Shown one piece after another: positions 26,442-34,465 of a stretch of 64,000 nt of DNA. Under the pieces are notes generated by a model. The model had not been told where the DNA came from. It saw nothing but the letters and a program-made list of their open reading frames with translations, and did no database searches. The stretch lies in the NCBI RefSeq assembly GCF_000383615.1, contig NZ_KB911586.1:253276-317275 (forward strand), given 5' to 3'. Position 1 is the stretch's first letter, and each line of letters starts with the position of its first letter. Origin of the DNA: Streptomyces canus 299MFChir4.1 (GTDB taxonomy: Bacteria > Actinomycetota > Actinomycetes > Streptomycetales > Streptomycetaceae). Made by a program: the position numbers and the translations under genes.

Positions 26442-27197
26442 TTACAGCGGCAGCCGTCGGATCACCGCCCGCGGCAGATGCCGCACCGCCGACATCACCA
26501 CCCGCAGCGCTCCCGGTACCCACACCGTCTCGGAGCGCCGTCGCAGCCCCAGCTCGATCGCGGTCGCGACGGCCTCCGGTGTGGTCGCGAGGGGCGCCTC
26601 CTCCAGACCGGCCGTCATCCTCGACCGTACGAACCCCGGGCGTACGACCATCACGTGCACGCCCGTGCCGTGCAGGGCGTCACCCAGCCCCTGCGCGAAG
26701 ACGTCGAGGCCGGCCTTGCTGGAGCCGTAGATGAAGTCGGCGCGGCGGGCGCGCTCACCGGCCACGGAGGAGAGCACGACGAGCGAGCCGTGCCCCTGGG
26801 ACTGCAACGCGCGCGCGGACACCAGGCCGGCCGAGACGGCCCCCGTGTAGTTGGTCTGCGCGACCCGTACCGCGGCGACCGGCTCGCGCTCGTCGTGGGC
26901 CTGGTCGCCGAGGATCCCGAAGGCGAGCAGCACCATGTCGATGTCGCCCTCGGCGAACACCTTGCCGAGCACCGCCTCGTGGGACTCGGGGTCCAGCGCG
27001 TCGAAGGCGACGGTGCGGACCTCGGCCCCCAGGGCGCGCAGTTCCGTGGCGGCCGACTCCAGGCCGGGGGAGGGGCGCCCCGCCAGCCATACCGTGCGCG
27101 TGCGACGCACGACGAGACGGCGGACGGTGGCCAGTGCGATCTCGGACGTACCGCCGAGGACGAGCAGGGACTGGGGAATGCCGAAGGCGTCCTTCAC
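26442..27197 (-). CDS. dprE2: Decaprenylphosphoryl-2-keto-ribose reductase-like SDR (DprE2 homologue)
   Basis: A 251-residue short-chain dehydrogenase. The NAD(P) loop is GGTSEI near the N terminus, and the catalytic YGSSKAGLD (YxxxK) is present. The gene is directly downstream of a DprE1 homologue. In mycobacteria DprE1 and DprE2 together epimerise decaprenylphosphoryl ribose to the arabinose form used for cell-wall arabinan. Streptomyces walls are not arabinogalactan-rich in that way, so the end product here (a lipid-linked sugar for a glycopolymer or lipid) is open. Both genes are on the minus strand with a 66-base gap. Confidence 0.83.
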   Translation of the reverse strand: MKDAFGIPQSLLVLGGTSEIALATVRRLVVRRTRTVWLAGRPSPGLESAATELRALGAEVRTVAFDALDPESHEAVLGKVFAEGDIDMVLLAFGILGDQAHDEREPVAAVRVAQTNYTGAVSAGLVSARALQSQGHGSLVVLSSVAGERARRADFIYGSSKAGLDVFAQGLGDALHGTGVHVMVVRPGFVRSRMTAGLEEAPLATTPEAVATAIELGLRRRSETVWVPGALRVVMSAVRHLPRAVIRRLPL

Positions 27198-27263
27198 GAG
27201 CAGCTCCTTGGGAGGGCCAGAGACGTTCAGTGGGCTCAGTGGGCTCGGAGGGTTGAAGAGGGC

Positions 27264-28637
27264 TCAGAGCGTGAGGCGGCGGGACAGGTCGGAGGTGAAC
27301 ACCCCGCGCGGATCCAGCTCCGCTCGCAGCGCACGGAAGTCGTCGAGGCGCGGGTACATCGCGGCGAGCAGGTCCGGCCGCAGACGGGAGTCCTTGGCGA
27401 GGCAGACCCGCCCGCCGGCCGCGGCGACCTCCTCGTCCAGCTCGTCGAGGAGCGGGGCGAGGCCCGGCAGACCCGCCGGGAGGTCCAGGGCCAGCGTCCA
27501 GCCGGGCACCGGGAAGGAGAGCCAACCGGGGTCGGCGTCCCCGAACCTCTTCAGGACGGCGAGGAAGGACGGGCACCGCTGCCCGCAGACCCGCCGCACG
27601 ATCCGGCGCAGGGCCTCCTCCTGGCCGTGTCCGACGACGAACTGGTACTGCACGAGGCCACCGCGGCCGTAGATCCGGTTCCAGTGCGGTACGCCGTCCA
27701 GGGGGTGGAAGAAGGCGGAGATCCGCTGCAACCGGCCGGTACGCGCGCGGGGCGCCTTCCGGTACCAGAGCTCGTTGAACAGCCCCACGGTCGTGCGGTT
27801 GACGAGCCCCTCCGGGAGGAACGCGGGCGGGGACGGGAAGCGCGGGGGCCGGAAGGCCAACGGGTCCCTACGCGCACGCGTGCCCCCGGCGAGGGGTCCC
27901 GGCGTCCGCAGCGCCTCCAACGGCGCGTGGTCGCCCCGGGTCAGCACCGCCCGCCCCGTCGCGCTCCCGCGGGCCAGCAGGTCGATCCAGGCGGCCGAAT
28001 AGCGGTAACCGCGATCGCCGGTCGTCAGACGGGCCATCAGATCGTCGAGGTCCCGCGCGCGTTCCGTGTCGACCGACATCAGTGAGGTCTCGACCGGCTG
28101 GAACTGGACCGTCGCGGTGAGGATCATCCCGGTCAGGCCCATGCCGCCGGTGGTCGCGTCGAACAGGGGGGTGCCGCGGCGCACGGTGCGGATCTCGCCG
28201 TCCGCGGTGAGGAGTTCGAACGACAGCACATGGCGGGAGAAGGACCCGGACACATGGTGGTTCCCGCCGTGCACGTCGGCGCCGATCGCGCCGCCGACCG
28301 TGACGTAGCGGGTCCCGGGCGTCACCGGCACGAACCAGCCGAGGGGCAGCAGCACCTGCATGAGCCGGTGCAGGGAGACGCCCGCGTCGCACAGCACGGT
28401 GCCGCCCTCGGCGTCGATCGCGTGGACGCGGTTCAGAGCGGTCATGTCGAACACCGCGCCGCCGGCGTTCTGGGCCGCGTCCCCGTAGGCCCGCCCCAGG
28501 CCTCGGGGGATGCCGCCGCGGGCCCCGCAGCCCCGGACGGCGGCCACGGCCTCCTCGTAGCTCCGCAGGCGGATCGGACGGGCCGCGGTGGGGGCGGTGC
28601 GGCCCCATCCCGTGACGGGAACGGTGTCGGCAGACAT
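27264..28637 (-). CDS. dprE1: DprE1-like FAD oxidase of polyprenylphosphoryl ribose
   Basis: A 457-residue VAO-type FAD enzyme. Features match mycobacterial DprE1: RGLGRAYGDAAQNAGG (45-60), the FAD segment VGGAIGADVHGGNHH (114-128), and the C-terminal KDSR with the essential Lys (K415). It should oxidise the 2'-hydroxyl of a polyprenylphosphoryl ribose, whose keto form the next gene product reduces. At the position of the benzothiazinone-reactive Cys387 of the tuberculosis enzyme (context NICVDFP) this protein has Ala383 (context TLALDLP). The start is ATG 28637. A 14-base palindrome lies 15 bases upstream. Divergent from the YihY-type gene. Confidence 0.85.
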   Translation of the reverse strand: MSADTVPVTGWGRTAPTAARPIRLRSYEEAVAAVRGCGARGGIPRGLGRAYGDAAQNAGGAVFDMTALNRVHAIDAEGGTVLCDAGVSLHRLMQVLLPLGWFVPVTPGTRYVTVGGAIGADVHGGNHHVSGSFSRHVLSFELLTADGEIRTVRRGTPLFDATTGGMGLTGMILTATVQFQPVETSLMSVDTERARDLDDLMARLTTGDRGYRYSAAWIDLLARGSATGRAVLTRGDHAPLEALRTPGPLAGGTRARRDPLAFRPPRFPSPPAFLPEGLVNRTTVGLFNELWYRKAPRARTGRLQRISAFFHPLDGVPHWNRIYGRGGLVQYQFVVGHGQEEALRRIVRRVCGQRCPSFLAVLKRFGDADPGWLSFPVPGWTLALDLPAGLPGLAPLLDELDEEVAAAGGRVCLAKDSRLRPDLLAAMYPRLDDFRALRAELDPRGVFTSDLSRRLTL

Positions 28638-28652
28638 GCCGGTGACCGTATC

Positions 28653-28666
28653 GCCGCTATAGCGGC
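28653..28666. promoter_or_regulatory. Perfect palindrome upstream of dprE1
   Basis: GCCGCTATAGCGGC is a 14-base perfect palindrome starting 15 bases upstream of the dprE1 start codon. It is a candidate operator by position; the TATAG centre could also be part of a -10 element. No regulator gene is adjacent. Confidence 0.4.
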
Positions 28667-28863
28667 AATTCGCTCGTAAACCTCACAACTCTCCCCGAAA
28701 TGGGTGATTAATGGGATGTCGCCCAATATGTCTCTGCTGTGTACGGCGGGCCGGCACTCCTTCCGGTAGCCGACCGCCCCCGCAACCGCCCGGCACGCGC
28801 GGCACTCCCGCGTTTTCGGGGTACTCACACATCGGTCTTCCACCCGGAGGGCAAGATCCGATC

Positions 28864-29775
28864 ATGGACTGGCTGAAGAGACTCCCCGTCGTCGGGCCCC
28901 TGTGGGTGCGCCTGACGGCCACGCACGCGTGGCGGTCGTACGAACGGCTGGACCGGGTGAAGTGGACCCGGCTGGCCGCCGCGATGACGTTCACCAGCTT
29001 CGTCGCGCTGTTCCCGCTGCTCACCGTGGCCGCCGCGATCGCCGCCGCCACGCTCAGCACGAAGCAGCAGAACGACCTCCAGAACAAGATCGCCGACCAG
29101 GTGCCCGGCATCTCCGACCAGCTGAACATCGACGACCTGGTGCAGAACGCCGGCACCGTCGGCCTCATCGCCACGGCCGCCCTGCTGTTCACCGGCATCG
29201 GCTGGGCCGGCTCGATGCGCGAGTGCCTGCGCGCGGTGTGGGAGCTGCCCGACGAGGACGAGAACGCGGTCCTGCGCAAGGGCAAGGACCTGGGCATCCT
29301 GGTCGGGCTCGGCGGCGCCGTCCTGGTCACGCTCGCCATCTCCACCGTCGCCTCCGCGCTGGTCGACCGGATCGGCGGCGAACTCGGCCTCCAGGAGGGC
29401 AGCGCGGGCCGGGTCCTGCTGCGGATCGCCGCATTCTCCATCGCGGTACTCGCCGACTTCCTGCTCCTGCTGTACGTCCTGACCCTGCTGCCCGGCGTCG
29501 AGCCGGGGCGCCGCCGGCTGTTCGTCGCGGCACTGACCGGCGCGGTCGGCTTCGAGCTGCTGAAGCTGCTGCTGAGCGGCTATATGCAGGGCGTGGCGAC
29601 GAAGAGCATGTACGGCGCGTTCGGCGTCCCCGTCGCCCTGCTGCTGTGGATCAACTTCACGGCGAAACTGGTGCTGTTCTGCGCCGCGTGGACGGCGACG
29701 GGGAGCAAGGAGCAGGAGCTCACGGACGGGGCGAGCGCCGACGTACCAGATCCGGCAACGGCCAGCGGCGGTTGA
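28864..29775 (+). CDS. YihY/UPF0761-family inner-membrane protein
   Basis: A 303-residue protein with about six helices and the family hallmarks: an early amphipathic region DRVKWTRLAAAMTFTSFVALFPLL, TAALLFTGIGWAGSMRECLR in the middle, and a late GFELLKLLLSGYM / FGVPVALLLWINF region. The family is sometimes called ribonuclease BN in error; the true role is unknown, and it may concern the membrane or envelope. ATG 28864 has GGAGGG 11 bases upstream. The last 56 bases overlap the convergent carboxypeptidase gene. Confidence 0.83.
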   Translation: MDWLKRLPVVGPLWVRLTATHAWRSYERLDRVKWTRLAAAMTFTSFVALFPLLTVAAAIAAATLSTKQQNDLQNKIADQVPGISDQLNIDDLVQNAGTVGLIATAALLFTGIGWAGSMRECLRAVWELPDEDENAVLRKGKDLGILVGLGGAVLVTLAISTVASALVDRIGGELGLQEGSAGRVLLRIAAFSIAVLADFLLLLYVLTLLPGVEPGRRRLFVAALTGAVGFELLKLLLSGYMQGVATKSMYGAFGVPVALLLWINFTAKLVLFCAAWTATGSKEQELTDGASADVPDPATASGG

Positions 29776-31015
29776 CGAGGAACGCGGCGCCCGCGAGCAG
29801 TACGAGGAGGCCGCCGGCGATCGCGAAGGCGGTCTCCATGCCACGGGAGCCGCCGCCGGCCGTGGCGGACGTGACGGGCTTCGCCGAGGCCCCCGGACCC
29901 GCGGACTGACCCGAGCCGCCGGAGCCGCCGCCCGCCTGCCCGGAGGTCCCCGACTGCGCGGCGCCCTTCGGCGGCACCAGCTCACCCACCGGCTGCACCT
30001 TGCCGGCCGCCTTGAAGCCCCAGTCGAAGAGCTTCGCGGTCTCCTTGTAGACCTCGTTGTGCTCTTCCTTCGACGGGTTCATGACGGTGACGAGCAGCAC
30101 CCTGCCATTGCGTTCGGCGACACCGGTGAAGGTGGCGCCGGCGTTGGTGGTGTTGCCGTTCTTCACACCTGCGATGCCCTGGTACTGCGAGATGTCGTAG
30201 TCACCGCTCAGCAGCCGGTTGGTGTTCTGGATCTCGAAGGGCTTGCGGACGACCTTGCCCTTCTTGTCCTTCTTCGTCTCGCCAGGGAACTTCGCGGTGA
30301 CCGTCGAGCAGTACTCGCGGAAGTCCTTCTTCTGCAGGCCGGAGCGGGCGAACAGGGTCAGGTCGTAGGCGGAGGAGACCTGTCCGGGGGCGTCGTAGCC
30401 GTCGGGGCTGACCACGTGCGTGTCGAGGGCCTGGAGCTCCTCGGCGTGCTCGTTCATCTCCGTGACGGTCTTGGCGACGCCCTTGTTCATCGCGGACAGG
30501 ACGTGCACCGCGTCGTTGCCGGAGCGAAGGAAGACGCCGAGCCACAGGTCATGGACCGTGTAGGTCTCGCCCTCCTTTATCCCGACCAGGCTGGAGCCGG
30601 TGCCCATGCCCGCGAGGTCGGAGGGGACGACCTTGTGCTTCTCGGCCTTGGCGAACTTCGGCAGCAAGGTGTCCGCGAAAAGCATCTTCATGGTGCTCGC
30701 GGGGGGCAGCCGCCAGTGCGCGTTGTGCGCGGCGAGCACGTCGCCGGACTCGGCGTCGGTGACGATCCACGACCGCGCGGTGATGTCCTTCGGCAGCACC
30801 GGGACCCCGCTCGCCAGATTGACCTGGGTGCCCGTCTGGCCGAGCCGTGAGCCGCCCACGGTCGACATGCGGGCCGGCGGAGTCGCCGAGGGACTGGCGC
30901 TCGGTGACGGGCTGGGGGCCGCGAGGGCGACGGGCGCGGTCAGCGCGAGGGACGACAGGGCGGCGGAGGTGACCAGCAGGGATCGCCCGGCGGTCTTCTT
31001 ATGGGGTGCGGACAC
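29720..31015 (-). CDS. D-alanyl-D-alanine carboxypeptidase (serine-type, PBP5-like)
   Basis: A 431-residue exported enzyme that trims the terminal D-Ala of peptidoglycan stems. A signal peptide (1-33, ending APVALAA) is followed by a Ser/Pro linker, then the catalytic S107-T-M-K110 motif, SGN (165-167) and a third motif reading KNG (285-287) rather than the commoner KTG. A C-terminal linker and a transmembrane helix (about residues 398-420) anchor it to the cell surface. The start GTG 31015 gives a normal signal peptide, and the upstream frame is not coding-like. The gene overlaps the convergent YihY gene by 56 bases. Confidence 0.88.
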   Translation of the reverse strand: MSAPHKKTAGRSLLVTSAALSSLALTAPVALAAPSPSPSASPSATPPARMSTVGGSRLGQTGTQVNLASGVPVLPKDITARSWIVTDAESGDVLAAHNAHWRLPPASTMKMLFADTLLPKFAKAEKHKVVPSDLAGMGTGSSLVGIKEGETYTVHDLWLGVFLRSGNDAVHVLSAMNKGVAKTVTEMNEHAEELQALDTHVVSPDGYDAPGQVSSAYDLTLFARSGLQKKDFREYCSTVTAKFPGETKKDKKGKVVRKPFEIQNTNRLLSGDYDISQYQGIAGVKNGNTTNAGATFTGVAERNGRVLLVTVMNPSKEEHNEVYKETAKLFDWGFKAAGKVQPVGELVPPKGAAQSGTSGQAGGGSGGSGQSAGPGASAKPVTSATAGGGSRGMETAFAIAGGLLVLLAGAAFLVNRRWPLPDLVRRRSPRP

Positions 31016-31106
31016 GCTCAGGAAAGTACAGGGCCCGGAGTGCGAAGTCCCGCGGCCCGCTCCACCCCGGCGGTGGAACCGGACAGCGGCCCGCGATACT
31101 GGACCC

Positions 31107-31367
31107 ATGAAGCTCAGCCGCCCCGTCTCCTGGTTCCTGCTCGCTTTCGGGGTGTGGAGCTGGATCATCTGGATCACTTTCGTCAAGAACCTCGTCAAGG
31201 ACGCCAGCGGGCTTGCGTTCGACGACGCGGGCGACCCGACGGGGTACTTCTGGGTGCACCTGCTGCTGGCCGTCGTCTCCTTCGTACTGGGGACGGTCGT
31301 CGGGCTCATCGGGTTGCGTGGAGTGCGCGCACTGCGCCGGAACTCACAGCCGACCCCGGAGAGTTAG
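31107..31367 (+). CDS. Small two-helix membrane protein
   Basis: An 86-residue protein with two hydrophobic helices (about 7-25 and 50-72), a charged loop between them, and a basic tail (RALRRNSQ). The short start has an Arg-Pro-Val-Ser-Trp-Phe sequence typical of actinobacterial small membrane proteins. ATG 31107 was chosen because the protein begins at the first helix there. It is 6 bases upstream of the metallophosphoesterase gene and probably in the same transcript. Function unknown; the pair lies back-to-back with the D,D-carboxypeptidase, which hints at an envelope role. Confidence 0.72.
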   Translation: MKLSRPVSWFLLAFGVWSWIIWITFVKNLVKDASGLAFDDAGDPTGYFWVHLLLAVVSFVLGTVVGLIGLRGVRALRRNSQPTPES

Positions 31368-31373
31368 CAGAGC

Positions 31374-32681
31374 GTGGTCATCGTCTTCGCACTGCTAGCC
31401 CTGGCCGTCCTGGTGACGGCGAACTGGTACCTGTGGCGCCGCCTGGTCCGGGACGCCACGAGCGGGCCCGGACGGGTCCGCCGCGCCGGCGCGGCGCTCA
31501 TCGGGGGCGGCTGGGCACTGGCGATCGCCGCCCTGGTCGCGGAGCGCACCGGCGCCCCCTTCTGGCTCCAGCGCGTGCTCGCGTGGCCCGGCTTCCTGTG
31601 GCTCGCGCTGTCGATCTACCTACTGCTCGCGGTCGTGGCGGGAGAGCTCGTACGGCCCTTGCTGCGCCGGTTCCTCGAACACCGGGACCGGCGCAAGGGG
31701 CCGGCCCCGGCCGCCGTACCGCGTCCGGAGCGGGTGCCTGCGGGTGCGCCGGCCGAGAACCCGCGGGGGGACGTGAGTCCGCCCGAGGAGCCAGGAACCC
31801 AGGAGCCAGGAGCTAAGGAGCCGCAGGAGCCCGGCCCGCCCGCCCCCATCACCGCCCCCTCCCGCCGCCTCTTCGTCTCCCGGGTCGTCGCCGGAGCCGC
31901 CGCCGCGGCCGCCGTGGGGACCGTCGGCCACGGCACCTACGGCGTCCTGCGCGGTCCCGGAGTCAAGCGGGTCACCGTGCCGCTGGCGAAGCTCCCGCGC
32001 GCGGCGCACGGCTACCGGATCGCGGTGGTCAGCGACATCCACCTGAGCCCGGTGCTCGGCCGCGGTTTCGCCCAGAAGGTCGTCGACACCATCAACTCCA
32101 CCCGGCCCGACCTGATCGCCGTCGTCGGCGATCTGGTCGACGGCAGCGTGAAGGACCTCGGCCCGGCTGCCGCCCCGCTCGCCCGGCTCGACGCACGGCA
32201 CGGCTCGTTCTTCGTCACCGGCAACCACGAGTACTTCTCCGGTGCCGCGCAGTGGGTCGAGGAGGTACGACGGCTCGGCCTGCGCCCGCTTGAGAACGAC
32301 CGCACGGAACTGGCCTGGTTCGACCTCGCCGGTGTCAACGACATCGCCGGCGAGAGCGAGGGCCAGGGCCCCGACTTCGCCAAGGCCCTCGGTGACCGGG
32401 ACACGGCACGCGCGTGCGTGCTCCTCGCCCACCAGCCGGTCCAGATCCATGACGCGGTCGACCACGGCGTCGACCTCCAGCTCTCCGGTCACACCCACGG
32501 CGGTCAGCTCTGGCCCGGCAACCTCCTCGCGAAGGCGGCGAACCCCACAGTCGCCGGCCTGGAGCGCTACGGCGACACACAGCTCTACGTCAGCCGAGGC
32601 GCCGGCGCCTGGGGCCCGCCCACGCGTGTGGGCGCCCCCTCGGACATCACGGTGATCGAACTGGCGTCGAAGCAGGCCTGA
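31374..32681 (+). CDS. Membrane-anchored metallophosphoesterase
   Basis: A 435-residue protein with membrane helices at residues 3-19, 41-57 and 72-92, a Pro/Glu-rich linker (105-160), a further hydrophobic segment after a twin-Arg-like SRRLFVSR (163-180), and the calcineurin-like phosphoesterase domain from about 212. Its metal motifs are all present: SDIHL (220-224), GDLVDG (252-257), GNHEY (283-287), LLAHQP and SGHTHGG. The YkgE/YaeI-like relatives hydrolyse UDP-diacylglucosamine or other phosphodiesters; the substrate here is unknown. GTG 31374 follows the small membrane protein by 6 bases. Confidence 0.87.
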   Translation: MVIVFALLALAVLVTANWYLWRRLVRDATSGPGRVRRAGAALIGGGWALAIAALVAERTGAPFWLQRVLAWPGFLWLALSIYLLLAVVAGELVRPLLRRFLEHRDRRKGPAPAAVPRPERVPAGAPAENPRGDVSPPEEPGTQEPGAKEPQEPGPPAPITAPSRRLFVSRVVAGAAAAAAVGTVGHGTYGVLRGPGVKRVTVPLAKLPRAAHGYRIAVVSDIHLSPVLGRGFAQKVVDTINSTRPDLIAVVGDLVDGSVKDLGPAAAPLARLDARHGSFFVTGNHEYFSGAAQWVEEVRRLGLRPLENDRTELAWFDLAGVNDIAGESEGQGPDFAKALGDRDTARACVLLAHQPVQIHDAVDHGVDLQLSGHTHGGQLWPGNLLAKAANPTVAGLERYGDTQLYVSRGAGAWGPPTRVGAPSDITVIELASKQA

Positions 32682-32788
32682 ACGGCGGCCGGGCGATCTT
32701 CGCGGGGAGAGGCTGTGAGAGGGCTGTGAAACATGGCCGAAACTGCTCGCGGTAACGTCTTGCCCAACTCGACAAATCCCTCTTCCCC

Positions 32789-32803
32789 CAGGTGAAACAC
32801 CTG
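32789..32803. promoter_or_regulatory. Palindrome upstream of the peptide-binding protein gene
   Basis: CAGGTG-AAA-CACCTG is a perfect 6+3+6 dyad, 73 bases before the start codon at 32877, in a 195-base region otherwise free of features. It is a candidate operator for the solute-binding protein gene. Confidence 0.45.
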
Positions 32804-32876
32804 TGATTAGGTGATTCGCGCCACTAGGGGGTGGCACGTGCATGGGGACCCATAGGGGTCAGGGGAGGGCAAACCG

Positions 32877-34433
32877 ATGCGGTCGGTTCGCACGCGGGTT
32901 CTCGCGACGCTGCTCGTTCTGGGGGTTGTGGGAGTAGGCGGCTGGCAGTTGCTCCCGTCCGGGGGGAGCGGGGGCAAGGCGATCAAGGTGGGGACGACCG
33001 ACGAGGTCACCTCACTCGACCCGGCCGGCGCCTACGACGCCGGTTCGTGGGCGCTGTTCAACAACGTCTTCCAGTCGCTGCTGGCCTTCGAGCCGGGCAG
33101 TGCCACACCCGTCCCCGACGCGGCCGAGAGCTGTGACTTCAAGGGCAGCGACCTGCGCACCTACCGCTGTGTGCTGCGCGAGGGCCTGAAGTTCCCGAAC
33201 GGCCGCGAGATGACCGCGAAGGACGTCAAGTACTCCTTCGACCGGGTCAAGAAGATCAACTCCGATGTCGGTCCGGCCACCCTGCTGGACACCCTGGAGT
33301 CGGTAAGCGCCAGCGGCCGTACGGTCACCTTCCGGCTGTCCTCGCCCGACGCCACCTTCCCGTTCAAGGTGGCCACCGGAGCGGGCGCCATCGTCGACAG
33401 CACCAAGTACCCCGCGGGCTCCCTGCGCACCGACAGCGGCGTGGACGGCACCGGGCCGTACGAGCTGACGTCGTACACGAAGGGCAAGAAGGCGGTCCTC
33501 ACGCCCAACGGCAGCTACAAGGGCGAGATCAAGAGCACCGGCCGCCCGGTCGAACTCGACTACTACGGCGGCTCGAACAAGCTGAGCGCCGCCTGGAAGG
33601 CCAAGCGGATCGACGTCGCCTACCGCCAGCTGCCACCCAACGTCCTCGCCGGACTCAACCCGAGCGACCCCGGCCAGCGTGTCTCGGAGGCCGACAGCTC
33701 CGAGGTCCGCAACCTCTACCTCAACACCCGCAAGGGCAAGCCGCTGCACGAGGTCAAGGTGCGTCAGGCCCTGGCCTGGCTGATCAACCGCGAGCAGCTG
33801 GCCGCCTCGGTGTACGAGGGGACCGTCGACCCTCTCTACTCGCTGATCCCGGCCGGCATCACCGGCCACACCACGTCCTTCTTCGACACCTACCCGGAGC
33901 CGAGCGTCAAGAAGGCGCGCGCCCTCCTCACCGAGGCCGGTGTGACCACCCCGGTCAGCTTCACCTACGGCTACGGCCTGACCAGCGGTTCAGCCGCCGC
34001 GGAGGCCAAGGAGCTCAAGAAGCAGCTGGAGGCGAGCGGCCTGTTCAAGGTGACGCTCAAGGGCTACGAGTGGACCGACTTCCAAAAGCGCTGGGCCACC
34101 GGGAAGCTGGACGCCTACGCGGTCGGCTGGGTGGCCGACTACCCCGACCCGGACACCTACGGCTCCCCGCTGGTCGGCACCGACGGCACCATGAACACCG
34201 GCTACAGCAGCAACCAGGTCGACCATCTGATTCAGGACAGCCAGCGCTTCGCCGACCGCGGCGAGGCCGAGCAGGACTTCCGTGACGTCCAGGCGTCGGT
34301 CGCCCACGATGTTCCGGTCATCCCCCTGTGGCAGGCCAAGGACTACGTCGTGACCAGCGAGGACGTCGGTGGCGGCCAGTACCTCTCGGACGGCACCGGC
34401 GTCTTCCGGCTCTGGCGCCTCAACTGGATCTGA
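32877..34433 (+). CDS. ABC-type peptide/solute-binding protein (family 5), orphan
   Basis: A 518-residue extracytoplasmic solute-binding protein of the peptide/nickel type (SBP_bac_5). Seen: KVGTTDEVTSLDPAGAYD near the N terminus, the WALFNNVFQSLLAFEPG segment, REGLKFPNGREMTAKDVKYS and the late VGWVADYPDPDTY segment. The N-terminal helix (8-26) has no lipobox Cys, so the protein should be tethered by an uncleaved helix or cleaved by signal peptidase I. There is no permease or ATPase gene beside it, so it either serves an importer encoded elsewhere or acts as a sensor. ATG 32877 is preceded by AGGGGAGGG. Confidence 0.87.
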   Translation: MRSVRTRVLATLLVLGVVGVGGWQLLPSGGSGGKAIKVGTTDEVTSLDPAGAYDAGSWALFNNVFQSLLAFEPGSATPVPDAAESCDFKGSDLRTYRCVLREGLKFPNGREMTAKDVKYSFDRVKKINSDVGPATLLDTLESVSASGRTVTFRLSSPDATFPFKVATGAGAIVDSTKYPAGSLRTDSGVDGTGPYELTSYTKGKKAVLTPNGSYKGEIKSTGRPVELDYYGGSNKLSAAWKAKRIDVAYRQLPPNVLAGLNPSDPGQRVSEADSSEVRNLYLNTRKGKPLHEVKVRQALAWLINREQLAASVYEGTVDPLYSLIPAGITGHTTSFFDTYPEPSVKKARALLTEAGVTTPVSFTYGYGLTSGSAAAEAKELKKQLEASGLFKVTLKGYEWTDFQKRWATGKLDAYAVGWVADYPDPDTYGSPLVGTDGTMNTGYSSNQVDHLIQDSQRFADRGEAEQDFRDVQASVAHDVPVIPLWQAKDYVVTSEDVGGGQYLSDGTGVFRLWRLNWI

Positions 34434-34465
34434 CCTCGGCCGACTGAGCGGACGTACGACTGGGG

